Positions 1 through 5,925 are shown, counted from the first letter of the stretch. The stretch is 5,925 bases of DNA from Desulfobulbaceae bacterium (GCA_030599175.1 JAUVON010000185.1:1-5925), one strand, 5' to 3'. A program made the numbers and translations. Notes: generated by a model not told the origin, from the letters alone.

Positions 1-576
1 ACGCAATCTCGTTAACAAGTTCAGAATTTCGGCTTGGACAGAAACATCCAGAGCGGAGGTCGGTTCATCGAGTAAAAGGATAGTGGGTTCGATAATCAGA
101 GCACGGGCAATGGCGACTCGTTGTCTCTGGCCTCCGGAAAGCTGGTGGGGCCAGCGGAAACGGAATGACTGATCCAGGCCGACGTCATCCAGGATTTTGA
201 TAATACGGTCGTTAATAGTATCGAATCCGTGCAGGGAGAGTGCTTCCGACAGCACGCGGTCAACAGTCTGACGCGGATGGAGTGAAGCATAGGGATCCTG
301 GAACACCATCTGTACGGTACTGTAGAATTCCTTTCCCCTATCGTCGCTGAGTTCCTGGCCAAGCACTGAGATTTTTCCGGACCAGTTTGGGACAAGGCCG
401 GTGATTGCGCGGAGTATTGTAGATTTTCCGGAGCCGGATTCCCCTACCAGGCCAAAACTTCCTCCAAACGGAACGGTGAATCCGGCATCTTTGACTGCAT
501 CCACACGCTCTTCATACTCACCAAACCAGACATTTACATGTTTCAGCCCTATTCCGGCATCGTTGCCTTTACTCAC
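1..576 (-). CDS. DppF/OppF-type peptide ABC transporter ATP-binding protein (partial, C-terminus beyond window)
   Basis: Second nucleotide-binding subunit of the importer, a cytoplasmic ATPase that would pair with the neighbouring DppD-type subunit under the two permeases. The 192 visible codons show Walker [10 protein letters not shown] at residues 45-53, the Q-loop in VFQDP (Q93), the signature LSGGQ at 146-150, Walker B ILLLDE at 166-171 and the D-loop SALD at 174-177. The H-loop histidine and the oligopeptide-transporter C-terminal domain lie past the window edge, so this is a truncation by the window, not a broken gene. The start is a GTG at 576-574 that overlaps the TGA of the upstream ATPase (GTGA). 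A GGAG lies about 9 nt upstream of it. No ATG occurs in frame at the N-terminus, so an ATG-only search would miss this start. The motifs make the family certain; the peptide substrate is not determined. Confidence 0.95.
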   Translation of the reverse strand, partial: MSKGNDAGIGLKHVNVWFGEYEERVDAVKDAGFTVPFGGSFGLVGESGSGKSTILRAITGLVPNWSGKISVLGQELSDDRGKEFYSTVQMVFQDPYASLHPRQTVDRVLSEALSLHGFDTINDRIIKILDDVGLDQSFRFRWPHQLSGGQRQRVAIARALIIEPTILLLDEPTSALDVSVQAEILNLLTRLR

Positions 577-1448
577 GCTATTTTCTCCGTTTCTACTATG
601 CCGCTGACACTGGGTTCCTTGCTCCAGGCATCATCCCGCTGCAGGACTTCGAGGTGGTTTACCGGTTGCTCCAGTTGAGGAATAGAGTTGAGCAGCCCAA
701 CGGTGTATGGATGTGTAGCCTCATGCAATCGGTCGGCACGGCAGGTTTCTACAATCCGTCCGGAGTACATGATCAGGACACGATCACAGAATGCTGAAAC
801 CACGTTCAGATCATGACTGATAAAAATCAGGCCCATGCCACGCTCCCGCACCAGCTTGTCCATGATTTCAAGAACTTCCTTCTGCACCGTTACATCCAGT
901 GCCGAGGTCGGTTCATCGGCAATAAGGATTTGTGGATCGGGAATAAGCATCATGGCGATCATGATGCGCTGCCCCATTCCTCCTGACATTTCATGGGGAT
1001 AGGCATTGAATACCCGTTCCGGATCACGGATAAGAACGGTTTCCAGCATTGATAGTGTTTTCTTTTTTGCCTCCATTCGACTGGCACGGGCGTGCAGACG
1101 ATACCCCTCACTGATCTGATCGCCTACACGCATGACCGGATTGAGGGAAAATTTCGGATCCTGCATGATCATCGAAATTCTGTGCCCTCTCACCCGGCGC
1201 ATTTCTTTTTCAGAAAGTGTCAACAGATCCGTTCCTTCAAGCGTAATATGGTCGGCCTCTAAAATACCAGGACTCTTGATAAGCCGTAAAATGGCCCTGC
1301 CGGTTAGGGATTTTCCCGATCCGGATTCACCGACAATCCCAAGTCGTTCACGACCAAGAGAAAAGGAGATCCTGCGCACCGCTTCAAAAATACCGTTACG
1401 GGTTGGGAATTTTACTTCCAGGTTTTTTATTTCCAGGAGATTGGTCAT
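573..1448 (-). CDS. DppD/OppD-type peptide ABC transporter ATP-binding protein, short C-terminus
   Basis: First nucleotide-binding subunit of the importer, 291 residues. Visible motifs are Walker [10 protein letters not shown] at 40-48, Q-loop in IMQDP (Q96), signature MSGGM at 154-158 followed by GQRIMIAM, Walker B ILIADE at 174-179, D-loop SALD at 182-185 and the H-loop histidine H212 in ISHD. The HPYTVGLLNSIP stretch at 246-257 marks the oligopeptide-transporter C-terminal region. The protein then ends about 35 residues later, with a DDAWSKEP segment, and lacks the proline- and cysteine-containing stretch that many DppD/OppD proteins have there; family members are usually nearer 320-330 residues. 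Its ATG overlaps the permease stop (ATGA) and its stop overlaps the next GTG start (GTGA). The Shine-Dalgarno is weak (AAGAAAAG), in keeping with coupled translation. Confidence 0.96.
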   Translation of the reverse strand: MTNLLEIKNLEVKFPTRNGIFEAVRRISFSLGRERLGIVGESGSGKSLTGRAILRLIKSPGILEADHITLEGTDLLTLSEKEMRRVRGHRISMIMQDPKFSLNPVMRVGDQISEGYRLHARASRMEAKKKTLSMLETVLIRDPERVFNAYPHEMSGGMGQRIMIAMMLIPDPQILIADEPTSALDVTVQKEVLEIMDKLVRERGMGLIFISHDLNVVSAFCDRVLIMYSGRIVETCRADRLHEATHPYTVGLLNSIPQLEQPVNHLEVLQRDDAWSKEPSVSGIVETEKIA

Positions 1449-2380
1449 TTTGAACTTTTCTTTGGATCGAGTACATCGCGAAGACCGTCACCTAACAGGT
1501 TGAAGGCAAGGGACACGATAAAAATAGCCAGTCCGGGCATTGTCGCCACCCACCAGTGATCAAGAATAAACTGGCGCCCGGCGGAGATCATGGCACCCCA
1601 TTCCGGGGACGGCGGTTGTGCACCGAGGCCAAGAAAGCCAAGGCCGGCGGCGGTGAGAATAATACCAGCCATATCCAGTGTCATCCGGATAACAAGCGAA
1701 GAGATACAGAGGGGCCATATATGGCGGGTAATGATGCGCAAAGCTCCTGCTCCCTGCAATTTAATGGCGTGGATGAAATCGGCATTACGGATAGTGAGGG
1801 TTTCAGCCCGGGCAATTCTGGCATAAGGTGGCCAGGAGGTCAAGACAATTGCCAGCACAGCGTTTTCAATGCCGGCACCGAGAGCGGAAACAAATGCCAG
1901 GGCAAGTATCAGTTTTGGAAATGCCAGAAAAATATCGGTAATACGCATCAAGGTTACATCAATCCAGCCCCCGAGATAACCAGCCGCCGTACCTACAAAC
2001 AACCCGACAACGGGTGCCATAAGGGCAACCAGTGAAACAATATACAGGGTAATGCGGGATCCATAGATGAGTCTGCTCAGAATGTCCCTTCCCAGCGAAT
2101 CTGAGCCTAAAATATAGCCACCTTCGCCGGGTGGAGTAAGCCGTGCGGCAAGATCCTGGGTAAAAGGGCTCTGTGGCGCCAGTAGTGGGGCGAACAACGC
2201 TATCAGTACCAGTGCCAGAAGTATAGCTATGCCGAACATAGCCATGGGGTTAGAGCGTAATTCAAGCCATGACCGGTACCAGGAGGAAAGTCTTGCCTGG
2301 TTGCGGGAAGTAGGTGTATCCGTTGTCAGCCATTCATACAGACTTGAAGATTTTTGAGGGAGTTCTGTACTCATACTCAT
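1445..2380 (-). CDS. DppC/OppC-type peptide ABC transporter permease
   Basis: Inner-membrane permease of 311 residues. It has a hydrophilic cytoplasmic N-terminus (1-45) containing the OppC N-terminal type segment, a first membrane helix at about 47-69 and a periplasmic segment with the GSDSLGRDILSR motif at 92-103. Further helices lie near 112-134, 145-166, 170-182, 224-250 and 281-299. The cytoplasmic EAA-type loop that docks on the ATPases is at about 202-223 (HAIKLQG...HIWP, with conserved G210). The C-terminus ends LGDGLRDVLDPK, as is usual for DppC. The ATG at 2380 overlaps the DppB stop (ATGA). A GAGGG lies only 4 nt before this ATG but 10 nt before a second in-frame ATG at 2374 (the protein begins MSMSTE), so translation may really begin at the second. 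It should pair with the DppB-type permease just upstream. Confidence 0.96.
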   Translation of the reverse strand: MSMSTELPQKSSSLYEWLTTDTPTSRNQARLSSWYRSWLELRSNPMAMFGIAILLALVLIALFAPLLAPQSPFTQDLAARLTPPGEGGYILGSDSLGRDILSRLIYGSRITLYIVSLVALMAPVVGLFVGTAAGYLGGWIDVTLMRITDIFLAFPKLILALAFVSALGAGIENAVLAIVLTSWPPYARIARAETLTIRNADFIHAIKLQGAGALRIITRHIWPLCISSLVIRMTLDMAGIILTAAGLGFLGLGAQPPSPEWGAMISAGRQFILDHWWVATMPGLAIFIVSLAFNLLGDGLRDVLDPKKSSK

Positions 2381-3435
2381 TTTGCCCTCGGATCGAAAAA
2401 TTTATAAAGCAGGTCGGAAAAGATATTCAGGCAAACAAATACCAGACCGACTACAACGGTTCCACCAAGAACTGCATTCATATCGGCGGAAAGGAGAGCT
2501 GTGGTAATATAGGAACCGATACCGGGCCAGGAAAAAATGGTTTCAGTCAACACAGAGCCCTCTAAAAGCGCCGCATAGGAAAGCGCGATAACGGTTACCA
2601 GCGGCACCTTCACATTGCCGAAGGCATGACGCCAGATCACGGCATTTGCCGACAATCCTTTGACCTGTGCGGTGACGATATATTCCTGGTCAAGCTGTTC
2701 CAGCATAAAAGAACGTGTCATGCGGGAGATATAAGCCAGTGAATAATAGGCCAGCAATGCGGCAGGCAGGACAATATGTGAGATGGCATTCCTGAAAATA
2801 TCCATGTCTCCCATGAGCAGACTGTCTACTAAAATCATACCGGTAATAGTGGGCACCATATCGACGTAGAAAATATCGAGCCTCCCCGGCCCGCCGATCC
2901 AGCCAAGTTTTCCATAAAAAACCAGCAAGCCGATAAGGCCGATCCAGAATACCGGCATGGAATAACCAATGAGGGCTACGACCCGGGCGATATGGTCAAG
3001 CCAGCTTCCCCGCTTTACTGCAGCAAATACACCTAACGGGACGCCCAGTAAAACACCAAAGAACGTTCCAACAGTAGCAAGTTCAAATGTGGCTGGAAAA
3101 ACACGAAGAAGATCCTGCGACACTGGTCGTGCCGTGAGCAGTGACTCACCAAAATTTCCCTGGGCAATATCCAGTAGAAAGATAAAAAATTGAACAAGTA
3201 ACGGTTTATCCAGCCCAAGTTCCTGATAGGCGGCGTCATAGGTTGCCCGGGAAGCACTTTCACCAACGATGGCAAGAACAGGGTCGATCGGCATGACCCT
3301 GCCGATGATAAAGGTGACGAAGAGTAGACCGACCATGGTAATTAGTACTGTGAAGAGAGTGCTGCCAATTCCCCGCAGCCACGGAGGAATCGATGCTCTT
3401 CTTCGCTTGTTTCCAGATCTGTTTTCTATGGCCAT
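2377..3435 (-). CDS. DppB/OppB-type peptide ABC transporter permease
   Basis: Inner-membrane permease of 352 residues. The basic N-terminus (NKRRR near 9-13) is followed by a membrane helix at about 24-46 and a periplasmic section holding GLDKPLLVQF at 74-83 and GNFGESLLTARPV at 93-105, both typical of DppB. The EAA-type ATPase-docking loop is at about 251-275 (EYIVTAQVKGLS, G260), followed by ETIFSWPGIG at 298-307. The protein ends YKFFDPR. It is somewhat longer than many DppB proteins, mainly through its N-terminal extension. An in-frame TAA 9 bases upstream of the ATG (around 3442-3444) fixes the 5' limit. The start has no clear Shine-Dalgarno sequence, only AACAAGCA in front of ATG, so it may be poorly translated compared with the binding protein. 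Its stop overlaps the next permease start. Confidence 0.96.
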   Translation of the reverse strand: MAIENRSGNKRRRASIPPWLRGIGSTLFTVLITMVGLLFVTFIIGRVMPIDPVLAIVGESASRATYDAAYQELGLDKPLLVQFFIFLLDIAQGNFGESLLTARPVSQDLLRVFPATFELATVGTFFGVLLGVPLGVFAAVKRGSWLDHIARVVALIGYSMPVFWIGLIGLLVFYGKLGWIGGPGRLDIFYVDMVPTITGMILVDSLLMGDMDIFRNAISHIVLPAALLAYYSLAYISRMTRSFMLEQLDQEYIVTAQVKGLSANAVIWRHAFGNVKVPLVTVIALSYAALLEGSVLTETIFSWPGIGSYITTALLSADMNAVLGGTVVVGLVFVCLNIFSDLLYKFFDPRAK

Positions 3436-3454
3436 TGCTTGTTAAAAAACCAGA

Positions 3455-3503
3455 GGAAAGAAGAAAAAAGCAAGGGGCGGGATAATACAATACTTCCCAC
3501 CCC
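3455..3503 (-). terminator. Terminator-like hairpin (attenuator candidate) before the permease genes
   Basis: Read on the minus strand, GGGGTGGGA (3503-3495) pairs with TCCCGCCCC (3482-3474). This gives a 9-bp stem with one G-U wobble and a 12-nt loop. It is followed at once by TTGCTTTTTTCTTCTTT. This is the form of an intrinsic terminator, although the T tract begins after a short TTGC. It lies downstream of the binding-protein gene and about 40 nt before the permease start, so partial read-through would lower transcription of the four downstream genes. The plus-strand reading also ends in a T-rich run (TTCTTCTTTG), so it might work in both directions, but no plus-strand gene ends here. Confidence 0.6.
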
Positions 3504-3566
3504 TTCTTCTTTGATTGAAGTGCTACTGAAAAGGTTAACTATTCAGGTGGAGTTGTAAATAGGCCC

Positions 3567-3673
3567 GGAAGTATCAGATGTTCGCTTTGAGGGATGCCAT
3601 AAACCCATCCCTGGGGGCTTGACTGTGGCCGTCCGGGCCACAGACACCCTCAAATCGAACATCTGATACTTCC
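3567..3673. repeat. 107-nt long inverted repeat with nested hairpins
   Basis: The arms at 3567-3593 and 3647-3673 are 27 nt each and match as inverted repeats at 26 of 27 positions; the only mismatch is C3585 against T3655. The 53-nt centre holds an 8-bp perfect hairpin, CTGTGGCC (3623-3630) and GGCCACAG (3636-3643), with a 5-nt loop. A smaller CCCA/TGGG pair lies at 3604-3607 and 3612-3615. As RNA this would fold into one long stem crowned by two short hairpins. No T-rich run follows on either strand, so it is not a canonical intrinsic terminator. It could be a small palindromic or MITE-like repeat, or an mRNA-stabilising or processing structure at the 3' end of the binding-protein message. 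I saw no target-site duplication and no second copy in the window. Confidence 0.8.
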
Positions 3674-3709
3674 TTCTTGCTGAAGGTCATCCTACCTGAG
3701 CAGTTACGT

Positions 3710-5308
3710 TTATTTGGTAATTGGCCAATAAGATACGGCAGTGATTGCACCACCTGTATTCAGACCTTTCACGTTAGCACGCATACCGGTCTGCTCGATT
3801 TTCTGGAACATGATGGCAAATGGTGCACGCTCTTGATGTTCGCGCTGAATGGCCTGGTACATGGCCGCCCGTTTATCCCGGTCTCCTTCCTTAACTGCTG
3901 CCTTGGTAGCCTTAGACATTTCCGGGAGATACCATGCATTACGATAAGCCAGAAGCCCTGTTGCCTTGATTTCGTCAGAGTTATCAGGGTTATAGGCAAA
4001 TGTTCCGGCATTGGTATTCGGATCCGGATAATCCGGTCCCCAGGCACCCACATAAATCTGGTGCTCACGGGCACGATACACAGCCAGTGTCTGTTTACCT
4101 GTACCTACTTCCAGAGTAACCTTGATACCCGCCTGACCAAAGGTGTTCTGCAGGGACTGGGCAATTTCAATACGTTCCTGAGCCTCACGAACATTGATCT
4201 TCAATTCGAAGCCGTCTGCAACGCCGGCCTCTTTCAACAGGGCCTTGGCCTTGGCAACGTCAAAGCTATAGGGTTTGTCATCAATCTCACCCAGATATGT
4301 GCGCGGCAGGAACGCCTGGTGGACTTTGTATTGTCCCTTGAGAAAGGAATCCTGCATACCTTTGTAATCGATGAGATATTTCAGCGCCTTAACAACCTTT
4401 GGTTTGGCAAGATTCGGATCTTTCTGGTTCATGGAAATATACATGATGCGACCGCGGAGGTCATCGTATACCGCCAGATCGGATTTCTTTTTAATGGCGG
4501 TGATATCCTGGGGATTCAGGTTTCGTGCCAGATCTATATCACCTTTTTCAAGCAACAACCGTTGGGTTGCTGATTCCATAATATGACGTACAATCACCTT
4601 CTTCATCTGCGGTGCACCCTGATAAAAATCAGGATTGGCTTTCAGCGTGTAGGACTCATTGGGTTTCCAGTTGACCAGTATATAAGCTCCGGATCCTGCA
4701 GAATTGGTTTTCAGCCAGTCATTCCCCATATCACCATCTTTTTCATGTGTCAGGACAGCCTTGGAATCGACAATACCGCCAATGGTAGAGGTAAGGCAGT
4801 TCATCACAAAGGAGGTAGCATATTTTTCATCTGTGGTGATCGAGAACGTCATGTCATCAATCAGTTTGATAGCCTGATCCGCATTCTCCACGGAAAATCC
4901 GAATTGGGTTAGAATAAATGCAGGAGTTTTATTGAGTTTGACTGCCCGCTGCAGGCTAAACACAGCATCCTTTGCCGTTACCGGATTACCGGAATGAAAT
5001 TTTACTCCGGGACGCATCTTGAAGGTAATGGTTTTACCGTCTTCAGATACTGTCCAGCTTTCGGCCAGATCTGGTCCATAACCTTTACTAAGATCGGCCG
5101 GGTCAAAATTGACCAGCTTGCCATATACGTTACGGATGAGGTCAGATCCGGCAAATTCAAAAGACTGGGCCGGGTCAAGGGTCGTGATGTCGTCAATCCG
5201 ATTGGCAATCACCAGCATGTTTGCCGGTGTTTTTGCATATATGGGATTAGCAGTTGCAAGAAGTGCAACTGCCGTTGCACTCAGAAGTAAATTTTTGAAA
5301 ATATTCAT
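3710..5308 (-). CDS. Periplasmic dipeptide/oligopeptide-binding protein (SBP_bac_5 family)
   Basis: Solute-binding component of the importer, 532 residues, the usual size for the DppA/OppA family. The N-terminus is a Sec signal peptide: MNIFK, a hydrophobic core at about 7-20, and probable cleavage after NPIYA (residue 25). No cysteine lipobox is present, so it should be a free periplasmic protein. The family region LAESWTVSEDGKTITFKMRP (81-100) leads into GVKFHSGNPVTAKDAVFSLQR (101-121). GAWGPDYPDPNTNAG (421-435) matches the segment that in DppA-like proteins carries the aspartate contacting the peptide amino terminus; D426 is the best candidate (inference by motif). A strong Shine-Dalgarno, TAGGGAGG, lies 4 nt before the ATG. 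First gene of the operon, separated from the permeases by a structured gap, so it is probably made in excess. Substrate choice between dipeptides, murein peptides and other ligands cannot be read from the sequence. Confidence 0.96.
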   Translation of the reverse strand: MNIFKNLLLSATAVALLATANPIYAKTPANMLVIANRIDDITTLDPAQSFEFAGSDLIRNVYGKLVNFDPADLSKGYGPDLAESWTVSEDGKTITFKMRPGVKFHSGNPVTAKDAVFSLQRAVKLNKTPAFILTQFGFSVENADQAIKLIDDMTFSITTDEKYATSFVMNCLTSTIGGIVDSKAVLTHEKDGDMGNDWLKTNSAGSGAYILVNWKPNESYTLKANPDFYQGAPQMKKVIVRHIMESATQRLLLEKGDIDLARNLNPQDITAIKKKSDLAVYDDLRGRIMYISMNQKDPNLAKPKVVKALKYLIDYKGMQDSFLKGQYKVHQAFLPRTYLGEIDDKPYSFDVAKAKALLKEAGVADGFELKINVREAQERIEIAQSLQNTFGQAGIKVTLEVGTGKQTLAVYRAREHQIYVGAWGPDYPDPNTNAGTFAYNPDNSDEIKATGLLAYRNAWYLPEMSKATKAAVKEGDRDKRAAMYQAIQREHQERAPFAIMFQKIEQTGMRANVKGLNTGGAITAVSYWPITK

Positions 5309-5326
5309 TTTTCCTCCCTATTGTTG

Positions 5327-5348
5327 TGTTCTCCTTCATAGGAGAACA
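5327..5348 (-). promoter_or_regulatory. Leader hairpin just upstream of the binding-protein ribosome binding site
   Basis: TGTTCTCC (5327-5334) and GGAGAACA (5341-5348) form a perfect 8-bp inverted repeat with a 6-nt loop. In the minus-strand mRNA it would sit 18 nt before the start codon, ahead of the TAGGGAGG ribosome binding site, which it leaves free. Its 3' arm includes an AAGGAG that looks like a second Shine-Dalgarno sequence. It may protect the 5' end of the message or tune translation; as DNA it could instead be an operator. Confidence 0.45.
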
Positions 5349-5366
5349 GGCATTGATAATGCTACC

Positions 5367-5393
5367 ATCTATTATTTAATGAATATAATAGAT
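5367..5393. promoter_or_regulatory. 9-9-9 palindrome, candidate operator over the binding-protein promoter
   Basis: ATCTATTAT (5367-5375) and ATAATAGAT (5385-5393) are perfect 9-nt inverted arms around a 9-nt spacer, TTAATGAAT. Half-site centres are 18 bp apart, close to two helical turns, as expected for a dimeric repressor or activator. The best minus-strand -10 candidate, TATTAT (5390-5385), falls inside one arm, so binding would block or modify transcription of the transporter operon. No regulator gene is in the window, and AT-rich DNA can produce such symmetry by chance. Confidence 0.4.
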
Positions 5394-5602
5394 AGCGAAC
5401 ATCAATACACGTTAATAAAAACAGTTCTGCCCTCTTTTATCTTTTTATGATTATTACTGCGATTGGTTTTAGTTTGGTCTATTGTGTAATGTATTAATGA
5501 ATTTCCGGCCAAGTGCACTCAGGTCAGTTTCTCGTCCTGGGGTCAATTTTATAAGAGTGTTACAATCTTGAGACTTTCATTTCCGTTAATCGCTATGGAG
5601 AT

Positions 5603-5608
5603 TGAGGA
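5603..5608 (+). promoter_or_regulatory. Ribosome binding site deciding the epimerase start
   Basis: TGAGGA lies 7 nt before the ATG at 5616. An in-frame ATG also exists at 5595, which would add MEIEDSK, but it has no Shine-Dalgarno sequence and overlaps the region of this site. Family proteins begin MKI directly before the first beta strand, which supports 5616. Confidence 0.7.
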
Positions 5609-5615
5609 CAGCAAA

Positions 5616-5925
5616 ATGAAAATAACCGGGATTAGAAGTCAGGTTGTCTCCATTCCCCTTGTAACTACCTTCAAAACCGCACTCAGGTCTATTGATCAGA
5701 TTGAGAATATTATTGTCACTGTTCTCACAGATTCCGGTCAGGTAGGCTTTGGCAGCGCAGCACCGGTGGCGGTGATCACCGGTGAAACGGTCTCTTCTAT
5801 TATTGGAGGGATTGAGCATATAGGGGACAGTCTCAGGGGCATGGAAATCGCTGACTGGGAAAATATTTTCCAGCGCCTGAACAGTTGTATCATCGGCAAT
5901 ATGTCGGCTAAGGCGGCAGTGGATA
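5616..5925 (+). CDS. Dipeptide epimerase, L-Ala-D/L-Glu epimerase family (partial, N-terminal 103 residues)
   Basis: N-terminal capping domain of an enolase-superfamily (mandelate racemase/muconate lactonizing type) enzyme. Family members epimerise the second residue of dipeptides, classically L-Ala-D-Glu to L-Ala-L-Glu in murein peptide use. Visible hallmarks are IPL (13-15), FKTALR (19-24), a VxVLTDSGQVGFGSAAP strand and turn (34-50), VITGET (53-58) and GNMSAKAAVD (94-103). From memory these resemble Bacillus subtilis YkfB closely (FKTALRT, VITGD, GNMSAKAAVE). The 20s loop region is included, but the catalytic lysines and metal-binding acids of the barrel lie beyond the window, so activity cannot be judged. 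One difference is S47 where YkfB has glutamate in its GWGEA motif. It is transcribed away from the peptide importer, which fits a role in using imported dipeptides. It could epimerise another dipeptide than Ala-Glu. Confidence 0.9.
   Translation, partial: MKITGIRSQVVSIPLVTTFKTALRSIDQIENIIVTVLTDSGQVGFGSAAPVAVITGETVSSIIGGIEHIGDSLRGMEIADWENIFQRLNSCIIGNMSAKAAVD

Larger units (their letters stand above)
3436..3709 (-). other. Non-coding gap between binding-protein and permease genes
   Basis: This 274-nt gap breaks an otherwise tightly overlapping operon. It holds two structured elements described separately: a 107-nt palindrome (3567-3673) and a GC-rich hairpin with a T-rich tail reading toward the permease genes (3455-3503). 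A small 5-bp hairpin, CCTTC/GAAGG (3672-3686), abuts the palindrome. I see no convincing coding sequence and no good sigma-70 promoter for the permease genes; a TTTACA box on the minus strand lacks a suitably spaced partner. A likely role is to set different expression levels for the binding protein and the membrane complex (inference). Confidence 0.7.
5309..5615. promoter_or_regulatory. Divergent intergenic control region
   Basis: This 307-nt AT-rich region lies between the start codons of the binding protein (minus) and the epimerase (plus), so promoters for both should be here. It contains a leader hairpin (5327-5348), a 9-9-9 palindrome (5367-5393) and two copies of TTAATGAAT (5376-5384, inside the palindrome, and 5494-5502). 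On the plus side TATAAG (5550-5555) and TACAAT (5561-5566) resemble -10 boxes, but neither has a good -35 partner. On the minus side TATTAT (5390-5385) with TTAACG (5415-5410) is the best pair, with a long 19-nt spacer. No gene is visible in this stretch. Confidence 0.6.

Noticed and set aside
96..395. 99-codon minus-strand open frame starting with ATG
   Set aside because: It is in a different frame from the ATPase that covers 1-576 with every ABC motif intact, so it is a shadow of that gene.
1556..2035. 159-codon open frame on the plus strand
   Set aside because: It is antisense to the DppC-type permease, and its composition (many Gly, Asn, Gln and Cys, no membrane or domain pattern) is that of a shadow frame.
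3535..3686. Integron attC-like site or classical insertion sequence at the palindrome
   Set aside because: I could not find paired attC core-site consensus sequences at the ends, no transposase is present, and no flanking target duplication is visible.
3677..4573. 298-codon open frame on the plus strand
   Set aside because: It lies wholly antisense to the well-supported binding-protein gene, crosses into the palindrome arm and shows no recognisable domain; the open frame is a by-product of codon use on the other strand.
5336..5368. 10-residue leader-peptide frame (MVALSMPVLL) before the binding protein
   Set aside because: There is no Shine-Dalgarno sequence in front of it and no run of regulatory codons, and its stop falls in the leader hairpin loop; chance is more likely.
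5595..5615. Upstream in-frame ATG for the epimerase
   Set aside because: It lacks a ribosome binding site, and the good TGAGGA sits just before the later ATG, which also matches the family N-terminus.
5515..5689. 11-nt direct repeat GCACTCAGGTC at 5515-5525 and 5679-5689
   Set aside because: The second copy encodes conserved family residues (ALR) of the epimerase, so its sequence is explained by the protein; a single chance match is the simpler reading.

Overview
The window holds most of a dipeptide/oligopeptide (Dpp/Opp-type) ABC importer operon on the minus strand. Divergent from it on the plus strand is the start of a dipeptide epimerase gene of the L-Ala-D/L-Glu epimerase (YkfB/YcjG) family. 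The solute-binding protein has an ordinary Sec signal peptide without a lipobox, which points to a periplasmic protein in a Gram-negative bacterium. The ATPase that carries a QDPKFSLNP segment and a short C-terminus is, as far as I recall, of a type common in proteobacteria. I cannot name a genus from the sequence.

Layout from the promoter side of the operon (right to left): 5309-5615 is the shared divergent control region. The solute-binding protein gene (3710-5308) follows, then a 274-nt gap (3436-3709) with a long palindrome and a terminator-like hairpin. After the gap come a DppB-type permease (2377-3435), a DppC-type permease (1445-2380), a DppD-type ATPase (573-1448) and a DppF-type ATPase (1-576, cut by the window edge). 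The last four genes are joined by three 4-nt stop/start overlaps (ATGA, ATGA, GTGA), so they look translationally coupled. The binding-protein gene stands apart, with a strong Shine-Dalgarno sequence and its own leader. On the right, 5616-5925 is the first 103 codons of the epimerase.

How they may work together (inference): the binding protein captures a peptide in the periplasm, the B/C permease pair moves it across the inner membrane, and the D/F ATPases power transport. The epimerase would then convert L-Ala-D-Glu (a murein peptide breakdown product) or a related dipeptide to the L,L form for peptidases. Epimerase genes of this family are known to sit beside dpp genes in Bacillus subtilis, so this looks like a peptide, possibly murein-peptide, scavenging locus.

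The protein-coding content is ordinary. The parts worth a second look are non-coding: the 107-nt branched palindrome and terminator-like hairpin between the binding-protein and permease genes, and the symmetrical elements in the divergent promoter region.
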